Assembly: GCA_028023455.1 (NCBI GenBank)
Contig: JAQFVV010006215.1
Span: forward strand, 1,436,580-1,500,579
Source: Epiperipatus broadwayi
Lineage: Eukaryota; Onychophora; Udeonychophora; Euonychophora; Peripatidae
DNA: 64,000 bases
Direction: 5' to 3'
The translations under genes were made by a program, and so were the position numbers. The notes under the pieces were generated by a model. The model did no database searches. It was given only the letters and a program-made list of their open reading frames with translations, and had not been told where the DNA came from. Shown here piece by piece: positions 12,950 through 24,750 of this stretch (the stretch's first letter is position 1; the number at the start of each line of letters is the position of its first letter).

Positions 12950-14400
12950 AATATGTGTATACCATACATAATATGTAATAAAATAAATTCTATAACAGTA
13001 TGTGCATAATTATCAACTATTATGATTATAAATTTTGCAATGTCATATACTATGGAGAGACATGAGCAAACTTAAAATTGAGAATCACTCAGCATGAATA
13101 GAGCTAAATGCAACAGCGCTTATAGCTCAGTATTTGTAGACGATGAGAACAAATCTGGTCCTTTCCTTAAACCTGCTGATGCTAAAATTATTTGCCTAGA
13201 AAATAATAAAAAATGAAAATTAAAAAAGGTTGACAAATAATTAACACTAAGAACTTCATAAATATGAAAGCCAATAGCATTCCTCTTACCAATCACTGGT
13301 TGTTTAATCCAGTGACATAGCCAACTGCTATGTCAATTTACACTTACAAATATGCAAATTTATTATAATCAGTGACTTGTTTAATATACATTTAAACACA
13401 TGAGGATATATTAATATATTTGTTAATATTCACTTTAGTCATGCTTTGACAAAGATACACCGTATCAAAAGCCTGACTTAGCAAAGTAATAAATATTGTT
13501 TTAGACCAACATTTATTACAGTAATAGTTGATAATTATCTATATACTCTTACAGAATTTATTTTATTATATATATATATATATATAAGTAATAACTTCAA
13601 TCTCTATTTATTATTGTAAATAATATAAAAAACTATAACAGAGAATAAAGACAAAGCTAAAACTAGTTTAACAAATTTAATCTGTGTTTTGTAGTCATGA
13701 AAAGTAATATGGACATAGTTTTAATCCAAGTAATGTTAAATGATTTGTGAAAAGCAAAAACGACAGAAAGATGAAAGAGGTTTAGCCTATTTCTAAAAAG
13801 GAATATGTAATAAATGAGAGAGCCAATCATATTTACATAAGCAAAAAATTGATTTTTTCAAAAATTTATTAAAGTTATAATGTTTTTGTTGTTGTTAACT
13901 ATGATTATGCTGCTAATGCATTGAAAGTATACTTACCTTGTTAAATTATATTATTCTTCATTTTCTGTTATAATTTCTTTATATTATTTATATATTTTGT
14001 TATACTTGAATATGATTAAGTCTCATGCATTATTTTAAAAAAAACAACCCAATTTACATTTTTAATCTCTTGCAGTTGGGTTCTCAGTTATAATCTGCTG
14101 CTGTTTTTCAAAAGAATTGTGATTTATATATTTTGCTGATGACACTTTAAATAAACAAATAGTTACATATTTTTTGGAATAGTAAATAAAAATCACTTTT
14201 TAGTTGAAGCTCTCTAGAAATATAATGTAGCAACATATCCTAAGAATTTTGATTAGTCTGATATTTTTAATTCTCTATTTTCACACAATAGTTTTGAAAT
14301 ACCAAATATCCATAGCAATGTAAAGTTCTTTTGAATTTCAGAATGGATCACTAAAATTATGGCTCTTACAACTAGTATGTTTTATTGTTATTATTCTATA
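12950..14400. other. A/T-rich spacer with one hammerhead-like motif
   Basis: Mostly unassigned. At 13445-13476 there is TTGACAAA, a 5-bp hairpin (GATAC-ACC-GTATC) and AAAAG, an arrangement like the degenerate ribozyme-like core at 19.2-19.7 kb but with several core changes. A TA microsatellite lies at 13567-13588. Confidence 0.35.
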
Positions 14401-14407
14401 TCATTTG

Positions 14408-14584
14408 TAATAAATATATTAAGCACTTGGTGATACAGAGTAAAAAAGCTTTACAGTGAAAACTTTTAATTTAAGCAGGTTTTCAATATCTTTGTATTGA
14501 TATTATATTGAAAGCATGTTTAAATTAAAAGTTTTTGCTGTTAACCTTTTCTTACATCACCAAGCACTTCATATATCTATTACA
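14408..14584. repeat. Palindromic fold-back element (MITE-like)
   Basis: The left arm begins near TTAAGCACTTGGTGAT (14419) and the right arm ends at ATCACCAAGCACTTC (14556-14570). The arms stay complementary for about 80 bp with a few mismatches and a short centre around 14495-14505. There is no coding capacity. I cannot assign a transposon family. Confidence 0.7.
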
Positions 14585-14726
14585 ATCATTTTAAGAACAG
14601 TAAAAAAACATAATACAGAATTATATCTATTGTTATAAATAGATTAAAGGTAATATTATTACTGTTTTATATACAGAAAAACATTAAAAGCATTAAATAC
14701 AAACTCATTATAATTTTCACTAACAA

Positions 14727-14790
14727 TAACAAACTCTCCATACAGAAATGTTATGTGGTGATCATGTGATAATTTTCACTGCTATGCATT
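14727..14790 (+). repeat. HHR-repeat family A, short fragment
   Basis: Contains AACTCTCCATACAG joined directly to a tail with TTATGTG and GTGATCATGTGAT. The same kind of joint occurs at 62045-62110. No ribozyme is present. Confidence 0.6.
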
Positions 14791-15028
14791 CTTGTCAATG
14801 AAGTTTACCTTGATAAGGAGCTCAGCTATGGAAACACTCAGTTTATATTTACTGTTTTCTCTGAGTATGCAGCAGTGTTAGCATTTCCTTCACTTGTTTA
14901 TATTTCAGTGATAGAGTTACTACTGTTTTAATAAAATGTTTATGATTAAATTGATGTCCAATTTTAGTTTGAAATCCGATATAACATGGGTCATATCATT
15001 GTTTCAAGTCATGAAAGCAGTCACATGT

Positions 15029-15262
15029 GACTTCACTAAACATCACATGATCACTATTTCTTATGCTAGCACATTACTGTTATTAAAACAGGCAGAACTC
15101 TCCATACAGTAGTGCCACTCAGTGCCAACCAGAGTAATCAATGGATGCCAGAAGGCTTGTGCACTAGATAGGGATTTTATGCACAAGCCTTCTGGCATCC
15201 ATTGATTATTCTGGTTGGCCCTGAGTGGCACTACTGTATGGAGAGTTTTGCCTGTTTTTTCC
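15029..15262 (-). repeat. HHR-repeat family A, copy A3 (near-perfect hairpin)
   Basis: Arms at 15088-15163 and 15180-15256 are inverted copies with only a few mismatches over about 75 bp, separated by 16 bp. Both contain the family A 3' section (GGATGCCAGAAGGCTTGTGC and its complement). The ribozyme itself is missing because the turn-around point lies downstream of it. The family tail with ACATCACATGATCAC precedes the left arm. This is the longest near-perfect hairpin in the window. Confidence 0.85.
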
Positions 15263-17555
15263 TGATAAGGTTATACAATAAATTTTATTTGACATATTAG
15301 AAAAGATTAATAATAAAAGTCTTTCCTTTTGTTTAAATCTTGTGAATGCAGAGTTAATTACTGAAGATATGTTCTCTGGATCAAGCTTACTTCTTTCCCT
15401 GATAATTATATAAAGTAATCTATACATTTTTCAAAAAGTTCAGACATACTTAATTTCTTACTGCACTTTGCTTTTTTTCTTAAATGTTTAAAACTTTTTT
15501 AGCTATAAAAGACAGTAAGACGTCTCATTAAAAACTAGAAAATAAATGAGAAAACATGCCACACAGATACTTTCAACATCTTGCAGCAGACATATTCTGA
15601 AAATTAAGAATTACTTTGCACTTGGACAATTTTTTAATATTTTTCCATGATGTGTGGAATATCATATATAGTCTTTTTTATTACTTTTAAATGAAAATTT
15701 GATAGTACATTGACATCGCATTTACGATAGAGAATAATCTGCATTACTTTACCTTATCATGGCATCTTCTATTCTGTGATACAAATTGTTAAGAGATTTT
15801 ATAACTTCAATCCGCATTTAAGAATTAAATACTGCCTCAATGTTTCATTGACTTTCTTCAAATATATAACTGAATCATTGCTTACATTTAAAAAGAGTTT
15901 ATTAAAGTTATAATTTCATCTTGTCTTGATTTAGAAATGTGATAATTGATTTTTTTCTATCACTAATATCTCTATTTTGCATGTTTTTAGCTTTGTTTTT
16001 TTTTTTAAACATTTCTATGTATTTTACAACGATTTCAGAACGGCCATCTTTTATTTTATCCCAATTTTTTTTTCTTAAGGTGATTGCTGATCACGTGATC
16101 ATAATATTTTATAATACCATTAAATGTCACTGAAATACAAAATGATTATTAAATCAGTTCAAGTGAAAATAACTAAAGAGTCATCACTTTAAAGATTTGT
16201 ATGATTTTAACAATATATTGTCTATTAGTTTGATATATGTATTGTTCTGGTACACATATAAATATATGGGTGTGTTACGTGATTCGCTGAAAAACATATT
16301 TGGTGAGCCAATGGAGTATTGTAATTTAAACAACAAAAACAAAGTATTTGCGCATCTTTTTTTTTATTTTAAAAAAAAGCATATTTACACACGCATCTAT
16401 ATGGCAAATATAATTTTTATATGAGTAGTGTTGATTTTTAGTTTGTGGGTGAAAGTAATTTAAATGCTAACACTGCATCATTTTAAAGTGACAACTTTTT
16501 TTTTTTAAAAAAAATCTATTACTTTCGTTTTATAACAACATATTAATCTTAAAAATTGACAAGTTTACCTGAAATAAAAAAAAAAAAAGTGGATCAGATT
16601 AAATATCTGCTGTTTATTTGTAACCTGTCAAGACAAACAGTATTGATTTTTTACTCTTTTTTTAATGTAAATCTATTAACCCTAAAGAATCATAAATTCT
16701 CATCTTTAAAAAAACAAAGCATTTTCTTGCTTATACCTTACATTTCTTTTGCAAGTTGTAAAATCTCTAAAGACTTCAAAATAGTTGAAATTTCGGTTAA
16801 AGATTTTTTTTTTTTTTACTTGAAGATATTTTCACGCTTGATGAGAATATTAATAAATTGATCACATGAAATAAATTAAAAATTTACCTAATTGATTAAA
16901 GAAAAAATGTACAAAGTGCAAAATTATTTTATATTCGCATATATATTTGTTTTGGGTTTTTATTAATGTATCTCTCATTTCAACTGCACTATCAACAGTT
17001 GTCCATTACGCTAATAATCTTTGCTTGTCAGATAAACTAAAATAATCGAAAAATAATCGAATATCTGAATCTTCATAATTATGCTAACAATTTAATATTC
17101 CTCCAGCCCACAAGATAGAGACTGGTTAATAATTTGTGGAATGGTGAATAAATATTGTACTGCAACAATATTTTCAAATATTTGATGCCTCCTTCATATT
17201 AAACTCTAATGTGCAATCATCCCCCGTACATAGACTCAGATCATCCTCTCTTATCACATTTGGATTTTATAAACAATTGTCTTCATCAAGTGAACTAGAG
17301 GTATTTATGATATCATTTACACTAATACCCCTTTAGAATCTCTTTTCTAAAGATTACTTTATTTTCATTAAGAACTGAAGGGCTTTATTGTTCAAAAATC
17401 ATAAATTTGAATGTCAGTAGTGCAAAAACTGGAAACAAATAAAGGATCTTATACTCAGAATCTGACATAACTGAAAAGTTCAATGAATTTTTCAATAAAA
17501 ATATTAAAGGACATTTTAAATCTGTTGATACTATGCTTGTTGTAGTTTAACAGAA
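15263..17555. other. A/T-rich spacer
   Basis: No gene recognised. A 14-bp palindrome, TGATCACGTGATCA, with a central CACGTG E-box lies at 16088-16101. Short low-complexity frames around 16200-16860 show no domain. Confidence 0.4.
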
Positions 17556-17559
17556 TATT

Positions 17560-18130
17560 TTCTGGATTTGTTGTGTAAGTTATCAAGTTTAGAATGCCCA
17601 TATTCTGAAAAAACATATATAAGGTATTTGGGTTTAAGTGCTTTTGGTAGAAATAACATTATATTAAAAGAAAATGTGCCTATGTGTTTGAAAAAGATTT
17701 TAATAAATATGTTTTGCCAGTTCTTACTTATGGATCTAAGATTTGGACACTTAAAAGAAGAGCAATACAAAGACTTCAGACCACTCAGTAAAGTATAGAG
17801 AGATGCATGTTGGGAATAACAAAAAGAGATCAAACAAAATACATTGGTGAGAGAACAAACAGGTGTTACTGACATTATAAAAGAATTGAGAAACTGAAGT
17901 GGAATTGAGCTGGACATATTGCTAAAAGAGATTATAATAAATGGGCAGTTAAACTCCTAAACTGTATTTCAAGAGATTTTAAAAGACCTAGAGAGAGACC
18001 ACATGTGAGATGGATAGATGAAATAAGGAAGTGTGTGGGAATGATATTAAGAGGAGAGGCTAAAGATCAGAGAAGATGGATTAAACTTGCAGTGGATTGA
18101 CAATGGTTGAAAATGATGATGATAGAGAAA
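17560..18130 (+). pseudogene. RTE-type LINE, 3' end with ATGATG tail
   Basis: The + strand encodes, across several frames, the C-terminal end of an RTE-clade retrotransposon protein. Visible blocks are a VPMCLKK-like segment, LTYGSKIWTLKRRAIQR (about 17731-17780), a KLKWNWAGHIAKRD block (17896-17940) and RPRERPHVRWMDEIRK (about 17987-18034). Stops and shifts interrupt it, and everything before the RT thumb is missing, so it is 5' truncated. The sequence ends in ATGATGATGAT near 18112, the kind of short tandem tail typical of RTE insertions. A second copy of this end lies at 38396-38645 on the other strand. Confidence 0.85.
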
Positions 18131-19190
18131 AACTAATATAATTATAAAATATTCATGAAGGCTGAAAATACTTTATCAGACCATAATCAAATGTTCCATT
18201 AGTATATAATTGGCTACTTGAAGAATATTTTGATTTAACAACAGAATTTTTCCCAAATATTCAATTAATCAAATTTCAGGTAAAAAAAATAATTCCAAAA
18301 AGTGAATAATCATGCATGTAAATGAAAACATGTATTAAAATTTTCAAATTGTTTTGATCTTGAAAAAAATATATAGGGTGCTTTGTGATCTATTGATAAT
18401 AAGTATTATATAGTGATCTTATCAGCTGTTATTAAAAATTTATCCTAGTCAACAATACAGTGAAGTTAAGATGAATTGATAAATGTAAAGTAATATATAG
18501 AGTTGAATATTAAGATTAATGTTGTATAACTGACATGTTTTGTCTTTCATGAATATAAATGAGCTAATATAAAACGTTAGTCTTTAATGTGTACACTGGA
18601 CTTTAAAAATATACATATATTGGGTTTGCAAAGAAATTTAAAAAAGGAGAAATAATCACTGTTAACACAGCCATAATTTTGACTATGGACTGTGAGGGCA
18701 CTGAATGCAGTTTTTTAAAATCGTTCTTTTTCAATCACTTTTAAAATTATTTTCTCTCTTTAAATTCAATTTATTGGTAAATATAAATACTAAATCATTA
18801 TTTTAAAAAAATATGAGGATGTCAGTAACTCACAGAGCAAACTACAAACAAATGCAGAATTTTATTCATATCCTGATTGATCCATTCTCTGAGCTTAAGA
18901 GTGTAGGCAAACTTGGACATGCTCTTCCCATTGTTCTGATCAAACCCTGAAGAAACAGTAGTTTCCTGAATTTATTTAAATATTTATAATTAATTTTACA
19001 AAATATTTTTTTAATAATCATTAAAAAATAAATACATTCATGCTTACTTACATTTATATATTTTTAAAATATCTTATTTTTAAAAATTTACATGCTTTGA
19101 TATACTAAAAAAAAAGTCATAAATCAAACGTATATTTATTTGATAACAAAATTTAGCTGTACCAATCTTTGATGATAGTCTAAAATACAA
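18131..19190. other. A/T-rich spacer
   Basis: No gene or named repeat seen. A less A/T-biased block around 18830-18960 has no open frame. Confidence 0.4.
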
Positions 19191-19191
19191 T

Positions 19192-19745
19192 GTAACAATT
19201 CGTCAATTGCTAAAACAGAGAATCATAAATATAAATAAAATAATAACTATTGCCAAGCACTTTCAACTCCTATGAGTCCTTATCAAGGCAGTAAAAACTC
19301 CTATTTTCTCCTAAGAAAAATAAATAGATAGATAAATTGTAGTGCAATATATATCGCCTTCAACAACATAAATATACATATTTTTGAGCAAGGGAAGATG
19401 ATACAGTTTATTCAGCTTTTTATGTTTACCAAAACAGTACAAGCCATATATATAGTCCAAAGAATTTTGCAATATTAATGCATGAAACACATGATAAAAA
19501 ATTCAAGATTAAAGAATCATACCTTATACAAAATTCATCTTGTGCTATGAATTCAAAATTAACCAGTTGTCTGATTAGTTGTTTCTGGCCAATACAATGA
19601 AATGTTGAATTTATCACTTAGGAAAAAATAGGGGGTTTTTACTGCCTTGATAAGGACTCATAGGAGTTGAAAGTGTTTGGCAATATTTATTATTTTATTT
19701 ATATTTATGATTCTCTGTTTTAGCAATTAATGAATTGTTATATTG
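19192..19745. repeat. Long inverted repeat with hammerhead-like core (family F)
   Basis: Arms of about 130 bp at 19192-19325 and 19617-19745 are inverted copies and flank about 290 bp of A/T-rich DNA. Each arm, read outward, carries CTGCC, TTGATAAG, a GACTC-ATAG-GAGTT hairpin, GAAAG, a GTGTT or GTGCT segment and then TTGGCA. The TGCC and GGCA segments can pair as a first stem, and AG/CT can form a 2-bp third stem. This resembles a hammerhead, but the first conserved box has one extra base and departs from CTGANGA, so activity is doubtful. Confidence 0.6.
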
Positions 19746-20190
19746 TATTTTATAAGTTGTGTTATGAGAAGTATTATAATGATTAATGATAGTTTAATAA
19801 AATAAAACAGGATTTGAAAAATTTGTGATTATTTTATAATTATTTATTCAGATCCTAACATCAATCAACAAAGACTAGATTACGTTACTTTTCAATTTTA
19901 ACAAGTTGACCAGTATGGAAAAAATGAAAAAATGTCATTGTTATCATGATGGAATTCAATGTTGTTCATTCTTATTAATTACTATTTTAATAGTTGGAAG
20001 GTTCAAATATGATTTTTTAGAAAATATGTCATTTGTAAATTTAGACTTTTAATGAACCAAGTCAAATTTATTGAATTCTATTATAGATTAAAGATTTAAA
20101 ATATAAAATAAAATTTGAACTTTTGCTCAAATTGTCACTAGGTTTTGGTGGAAAATAATTATCATGCAGAGTACTTAAAGAATATTGTTT

Positions 20191-20227
<37 letters not shown>

Positions 20228-20276
20228 TCATGTGACATCTGATTATTTATTATTTCTATTATTATTTTGCTCTTGG
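19746..20276. other. A/T-rich spacer with TA microsatellite
   Basis: A (TA)n run of about 30 bp lies at 20195-20225. Nothing else recognised. Confidence 0.45.
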
Positions 20277-20640
20277 GGCTTTGGTTAAATTAAATGGCTA
20301 ATCCTATTAATATATGGAGTATCTGAATTAAGTTCAGGCCCATATAATTTTTTCAGTTGGAGAGCTGACTTTAAAGACAAGCAGATGACTAAAAGTTTCA
20401 GATCTTCTTCTTGACAATTACCTTTTGGATAAATGCTTTGCTTGAGTTGGTTTTTTGAATCTAGTGTCCTAACTCCTCACTGAAGAGACCCATAGGTCGA
20501 AACCGGTCTGATGATGGGAACAATCTAAGATAAAGATGATTTGAATGCCTTCTCTTGTAGTAGCATTTATCATAATAAAAAAAATAAAGAAAAAAAGTTT
20601 GTTTAGAGCTCATTAGCATGCTCTTAATTTTATATATATA
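20277..20640 (+). repeat. HHR-repeat family B, copy B1
   Basis: This copy begins with GGCTTTGGTTAAAT and carries the shared upstream module (TTCAGGCCCATAT, 20333-20345) also seen in families A and D. The ribozyme follows at 20467-20519, then a tail with TTGAATGCCTTCT and TAGTAGCATTT, an A-rich stretch, and ATTAGCATGCTCTT. The second copy at 56150-56350 matches from about 100 bp upstream of the ribozyme to the tail end. There is no coding sequence. Confidence 0.8.
20467..20519 (+). ncRNA. Hammerhead ribozyme, family B, conserved core present
   Basis: All conserved core positions are present. CTGAAGA lies at 20480-20486, stem II is GACC/GGTC (four perfect pairs) with a CATA loop, and GAAA lies at 20499-20502. 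Stem III is AC/GT with a 2-nt loop, and the predicted cleavage is after the C of GTC at 20508. Stem I pairs 20474-20479 with 20509-20514 (one mismatch) and, beyond an internal loop, 20467-20470 with 20516-20519. Short stem III and a split stem I are typical of metazoan retroelement hammerheads. Cleavage in cis may need a dimer because stem III is only two pairs. Confidence 0.75.
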
Positions 20641-21055
20641 TACTAAATAAATAATTAAGCTTTTACTTAGTCTTATTTTTTATGATAATGGTTTTAAAAT
20701 CAGTTATAGTCATAAAATTGGAAGCTGTAGAATGTGGGCAGACTAATTCTTCTACATATGTGGCCTGCATTGATGCACTTAAGTACATAATGAGATAAGC
20801 ATGAGTCATGTTTATATAATAATGTATGGATTTGGCTACAATGTTGGGCAGCAATTTGTAATTGAACAGAATAATAGTAGGCTATTATATAAACAAGGAC
20901 TATTAAATATTATGCATGCTAACATTATATGTAATCATCAAGATATTCCTTGACAAACCAATTATGTAATATATGTGAACTCCTGGTTTTGCCACAAAGT
21001 TGTCATCATAGTGATAAATGATTACAAATAATTTTCAAAGACAACTATATAGAAT
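20641..21055. other. A/T-rich spacer
   Basis: Nothing recognised. Confidence 0.4.
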
Positions 21056-21330
21056 TTAAAACAGGCAAAACTCACTATACATATGCCACACACAACAAGC
21101 TAGAGTAATCAATGGATGCCAGAAGGCTTGTGCATAAAATCCCCATCTAGTGCCTACTCATCCAATATCCCCAGACTAGTTTCTGGCTTGTGGCCTTCGT
21201 CAATGAGGAGCCTTGGATCTGAGAGCATTGATTACTCTAGCTTGCTGTGTGTGGCATACGTATAGTGAGTTTTTCCTGTTTTAACAACAGTTATACACAA
21301 GCATAAGAGGTGGTGGTCATGTGATATATA
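21056..21330 (-). repeat. HHR-repeat family A, copy A4 (snap-back, core mutated)
   Basis: Inverted arms of about 56 bp at 21058-21114 and 21226-21282 match almost perfectly and carry a copy-specific sequence (GCCACACACAACAAGC and its complement), so the arms have stayed or become more alike than other copies are. Between them, on the minus strand at 21162-21216, lies a ribozyme with TTGACGA instead of CTGANGA, stem II GGC/GCC, GAAA and CTAGTC. The lost first C should abolish cleavage. A family tail follows the right arm. Confidence 0.8.
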
Positions 21331-22445
21331 GAATTTACATATAGAGATATAATTTGATATTGTTCCTGACTGCACAACTTCCTATAAAGTAAAATCTGGA
21401 AAAACTTGTGAATAAAATGAATGAAAAATATGTGGACCAAGATATATAAAAGAGATTATAGACAGACATCTAACTTAAATCAAATATATAACATAAATTC
21501 CATGAATAAATAAAATAATTATAGTAACTAATTAATAGGTTATTACATAAATTATATATAAGTACAAACATTTTGACATTTTCAAATGAAAATGAAGTAA
21601 TTCTTAATCTATACTTGTGTGCTGATGTAGATCAATACAATGACAATTAATGTTCTTCCATTTTGTAAATATGTCAATCAATATCAAAATGTCCAAAGTT
21701 GGACTTAAAAATTAGATGTATGCAGACCCATACATAAACTGTCATGCATTGGTTTTATGAAGTAGTGGAGGAGTGGATTCTAAAAGTCAAAGGCAAACAT
21801 AAAATGCAATTGTTCAAATTAGATTACTTCAACAATTTTAGTCTCAAGTCTACATTTATAAATAAAATTATTTATTTTAGCAGGTATGCATTTTTAGGTT
21901 TATAGAAAATAGTTTGCAGTTGACTAAAAGGAGACCATTTGATTCCTCTTTGAGGCCTTACAAGAACTGAGTAGAGTTAATATCCACTCTATACATTCTT
22001 GTCATTTCAGCTGTTATTACTATATGATTAGTTATATAATTCAAATTTGTATGCATTTATTCATCTGCATAGTGAAACCTAAAACTGAATGCATTTTCAG
22101 TGAAGGGTACTATAATCATAATAACAAACATGAATGGGCTATTTACTACTTTGCATCAACTAGCATGGTGAGTTTATTGGTTTTTCACTTTTGAGTTTAA
22201 GATCAAAAAATATTATAGTCTTTCTGCTCAATTGCCTTATAGTTCTTAACTGAAATATCAGCTGAATTTTGTTTATGGCAAAATGAATGTGTATGTGAAT
22301 AAACTTTTTTTAAAATAGGTACTTACAATCATGTCAGATAAAATTAAATCATGGCCCTTTTTTCTAGGAGAATGTAAAGTCAACAGCCATGGCTGCAATC
22401 AGTGACCAATGGTGGAAAATGCTAAGAATCCGCTGATTGCTGACC
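21331..22445. other. A/T-rich spacer
   Basis: No gene recognised. From about 22370 a GC-richer stretch leads into the RTE remnant. Confidence 0.4.
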
Positions 22446-22449
22446 CAGG

Positions 22450-23870
22450 CTTCCATTTAATGATGACTTTCTATTTAGATACTTACCATTGTAGATCACT
22501 TTCAAATAAGAGAAGATTGCATGAATTGAAAGAAGAACTGTCATATTAAATGGGACAATGTTGACTTTGCAAAGTTAAAAGTAAAAATGAAAAGACGATA
22601 TAAAAAGTGGTCCCCTATTTTACTATAAAGACACAAATATTGGATGCACAAGTAGAGTTAAATTTATGATAAATACAAAGAACAACAACATTATAAAGAT
22701 TTATGGTGTATCAGACAGAATGGTAAGATTAGTTATTCAACTTAACGGAAGATACCAAATGCAGAAAATTCAAGTTTATGTCCAACAAGTTCTCATTCTG
22801 ATGAAGTAGAGAGTTATAATACATATGTACAAAAAAAGGCTTTTGGTTAGACCAAACAAAATTTTTTAATTGTCATGAAATATTCTAATACTAGAACTCA
22901 TAAGCAAATGAAAGATGAAAGTGCTATGGGTAAATTTGATTATGGTAATAGAAATGAGATAGGACACAATCTGGTAGAGTTTACAGGGGAAAAAAATATA
23001 TTGTGAATTCTTTTTTTAGAAAAAATGCTAAAAGGAATAGACATGGAAACATCCTAATGAAGGTACAGCAGATTGGATTATATTTTGATTAACCCAAATA
23101 GGTATTTCAAGATAATAATGTTCTTAATAAATTGACACATGAAATGATCAGCAATTGTTGAGATGTAAGATACATGTTAATGCATAACTAGAGAGACAAA
23201 ATTATTAAGAGAAAGAGTATTGACCATTGATTTTCTAACCTGCAGAAACATTCCAAAGAATTGTAAATTAGAACTTGGAAAATTATTTTAAAATATTAAC
23301 AGATTTTGAAGATGATTGGATTGAAATCAATAGAAAAATATCTGATATGGTATTAATAACTGCTACAAATATAGCTTAAAACAAGAAAGGAGCAATTTAC
23401 CATTAAATTTTCTATTGAGACAAGACAATGTATGAGGCAAAGAAGGAATATGAAAATATATAAAAATGATCCATTAAGAAGAAATGAATATCTAGAGATT
23501 TATAAAATGGTGGGAAAAAGATTTAATAATGATATAATAAAATATAATTGAATTACCAAGGAACTGAAGAGAATAAAAGTCTTAAAAAATATAAAACATT
23601 TTGGAATTGATAAAAAGCTTATTTCTGCAATAAGAAGAAAAAATGGAACTGTTACAAAAAAGAGAAATGGCATCATGAAATGTGTGGAAGAGTTCTATGA
23701 AGATTTATATAGAAATAAAGAACATAAACAAAAAAAAGTATCTCTTACAATTACTACATATTCTAAATAGCTCTGTACTTTAAATGAAATAATGAGACAT
23801 GCAATTAAACCTATGAAAAAGGTAAAAGTTTTAAATTATATACACAGAGTTTTTCATAAAATAATCTATT
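22450..23870 (+). pseudogene. RTE-type LINE, endonuclease and start of RT, decayed
   Basis: Frames on the + strand follow the order of an RTE protein: CRSLSNKRRLHELKEEL (about 22491-22541), a GVSDRMVRLVIQLNGRYQ-like block (about 22700-22755) from the apurinic-type endonuclease, GNRNEIGHNLVEF (about 22944-22982), a LDYILINPNR-like segment (about 23070-23100), and the linker with FYEDLYRNKE (23693-23722) before the RT. Homology fades near 23850, before the palm. The piece lacks the 3' half and has many stops. It belongs to the same general clade as the 3' ends at 17560-18130 and 38396-38645, but it is not adjacent to either. Confidence 0.8.
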
Positions 23871-24750
23871 GGAATGGTCAGCTTATGAAGAGATTGAGAT
23901 GACAAGACTCAATAAAGGACATTAGATTCACAAATAAGACTACCATTTTCCTGAAAAATATCATAGACATAATTTCTAAGTGCTTACTATCACTACTAGT
24001 ACATCTTCTCAACATCTGATTGAGATCTGTTACATGTGAGATTACAAATTTGGTTTTGTACTTCAAATATATATTCACACACACAAGCTTCACAGTATAA
24101 TAAAATTAAATGACTATTTATTAATAAACCAATAAAACCTACATTCCTATATAATAAGAATAAAAATACAAATATTTGGTCACTGAATTTATTTTCTGAG
24201 ATAAATAAAAACATTGTTCAAATATATTTTACATTTTGAGATGAGATTAAATCTACTTTAATACCTTTAAAATACTTCTTCCTAGACTCAAATTATTAAA
24301 ATTTTGTGCATTCATTAATATCCCTATTTGCTATATATGACTAATTGATTATCTAAAAGTAAATCTGATTGCTGATAACATTTGGATTTACCTTATCTTG
24401 TATTATTCTGAATTTATAACAAATTCTATGTAATTTTGTTTATTCAAAGTAATCTATTTCTTTAATCTAACTTAAAATTTTATAATTGTTCAATCTATAG
24501 TTATCACATAAACATGAATGTAAACAATATATAGAAATTATTGATTATTTTAGAATACTCAAACTAGGATCAGAACTTTAGATAATATTTTGAAATCAAT
24601 GATTTAGAATATTTCACACATTGGCATATATCCAATATTACAATAAATGTTATACAGAATATATTTAGTTTTATTATTCATAAGTAATACAATTAATTAT
24701 CCAGTAATAATATAGTTGATCATCTATATCATTTTAAGGATAATACCATA
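23871..24750. other. A/T-rich spacer
   Basis: Short frames around 23880-24210 show no domain I can name. Confidence 0.4.
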
